Assembly: GCA_947305045.1 (NCBI GenBank)
Contig: CAMZCW010000040.1
Coordinates: 1 to 14,152 of the forward strand
DNA: 14,152 bases
Source of the DNA: an uncultured Bacteroidales bacterium
Lineage (GTDB): Bacteria > Bacteroidota > Bacteroidia > Bacteroidales > UBA932
Direction of reading: 5' to 3'
Made by a program: the position numbers and the translations under genes. Shown piece after piece: positions 14,085-14,152 of the stretch (its first letter is position 1; the number at the start of each line of letters is the position of its first letter). Under the pieces are notes generated by a model. That model ran no database searches. It worked only from the letters and a program-made list of their open reading frames with translations, and had not been told where the DNA came from.

Positions 14085-14152
14085 ATGGCAGAATCCAACT
14101 TCATCGATTATGTCCGGATTTTCTGTGCCAGCGGGCACGGAGGAGCCGGCAG
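14085..14152 (+). CDS. obg: GTPase Obg (CgtA), N-terminal fragment (3' end outside window)
   Basis: Twenty-two complete codons are visible, reading MAESNFIDYVRIFCASGHGGAG. This matches the start of the Obg fold, whose N-terminal glycine-rich domain begins with F-x-D-x-V and then a G-x-G-G-x-G type turn. Obg is an essential GTPase that binds the 50S ribosomal subunit and works in ribosome assembly and stress control. The GTP-binding domain lies beyond the right edge. It is divergent from the gcv-containing operon, with 78 bases between the two start codons and a separate -7 box. Confidence 0.88.
   Translation, partial: MAESNFIDYVRIFCASGHGGAG

Noticed and set aside
1..14152. Search for a defence system, prophage, transposon or CRISPR array
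   Set aside because: I saw no integrase, transposase, terminal repeats, spaced direct repeats or nuclease-type genes, and base composition looks even. The RCK-like protein with a possible RyR-like tail is the only candidate for something unusual, and its neighbours are metabolic.

Overview
This 14.2 kb window looks like ordinary chromosome from a Bacteroidota bacterium, most likely a Bacteroidales with moderately high GC (roughly 55-58% by eye, as in Alistipes-like or uncultured gut lineages). The evidence is the promoter form (repeated TAnnTTTG -7 boxes, three of them the identical octamer TATCTTTG), an outer-membrane DUF5686/CarboxypepD_reg-like protein typical of this phylum, and the general lack of Shine-Dalgarno sequences. 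Genes are very tightly packed and no intergenic gap exceeds about 80 bases. I see no mobile element, CRISPR array, tRNA or rRNA.

Left block (1-5192, plus strand): the 3' end of a multi-pass membrane protein, probably a CDP-alcohol phosphatidyltransferase, is followed by a PlsC-like acyltransferase and a classical short-chain dehydrogenase. These three form a compact cluster that looks like lipid synthesis. A promoter at the end of the dehydrogenase gene then drives an 830-residue DUF5686 outer-membrane protein, with an AraC-family regulator 2 bases behind it.

Middle block (5171-7077, minus strand): a SEC-C zinc-motif protein of unknown function and the tRNA t6A37 methyltransferase TrmO form a coupled two-gene unit with its own promoter. 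The trmO 3' end overlaps the convergent AraC gene by 22 bases.

Right block (7093-14006, minus strand): one tight six-gene run in the order membrane protein with tandem RCK/TrkA-N-like domains, arginase-family hydrolase, gcvT, gcvH, gcvPA, gcvPB. The last four supply the T, H and split P proteins of the glycine cleavage system; the L protein is not in the window. Junctions are a 4-base overlap and then gaps of 2, 6, 1 and 3 bases, so one transcript from the promoter at 14034-14041 is the simplest reading. The two upstream genes are the least explained part of the window. A glycine-releasing ureohydrolase and a nucleotide-sensing membrane protein tied to glycine catabolism is a testable idea, not a demonstrated function.

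At the right edge, the 5' end of the GTPase gene obg is transcribed divergently from that operon.
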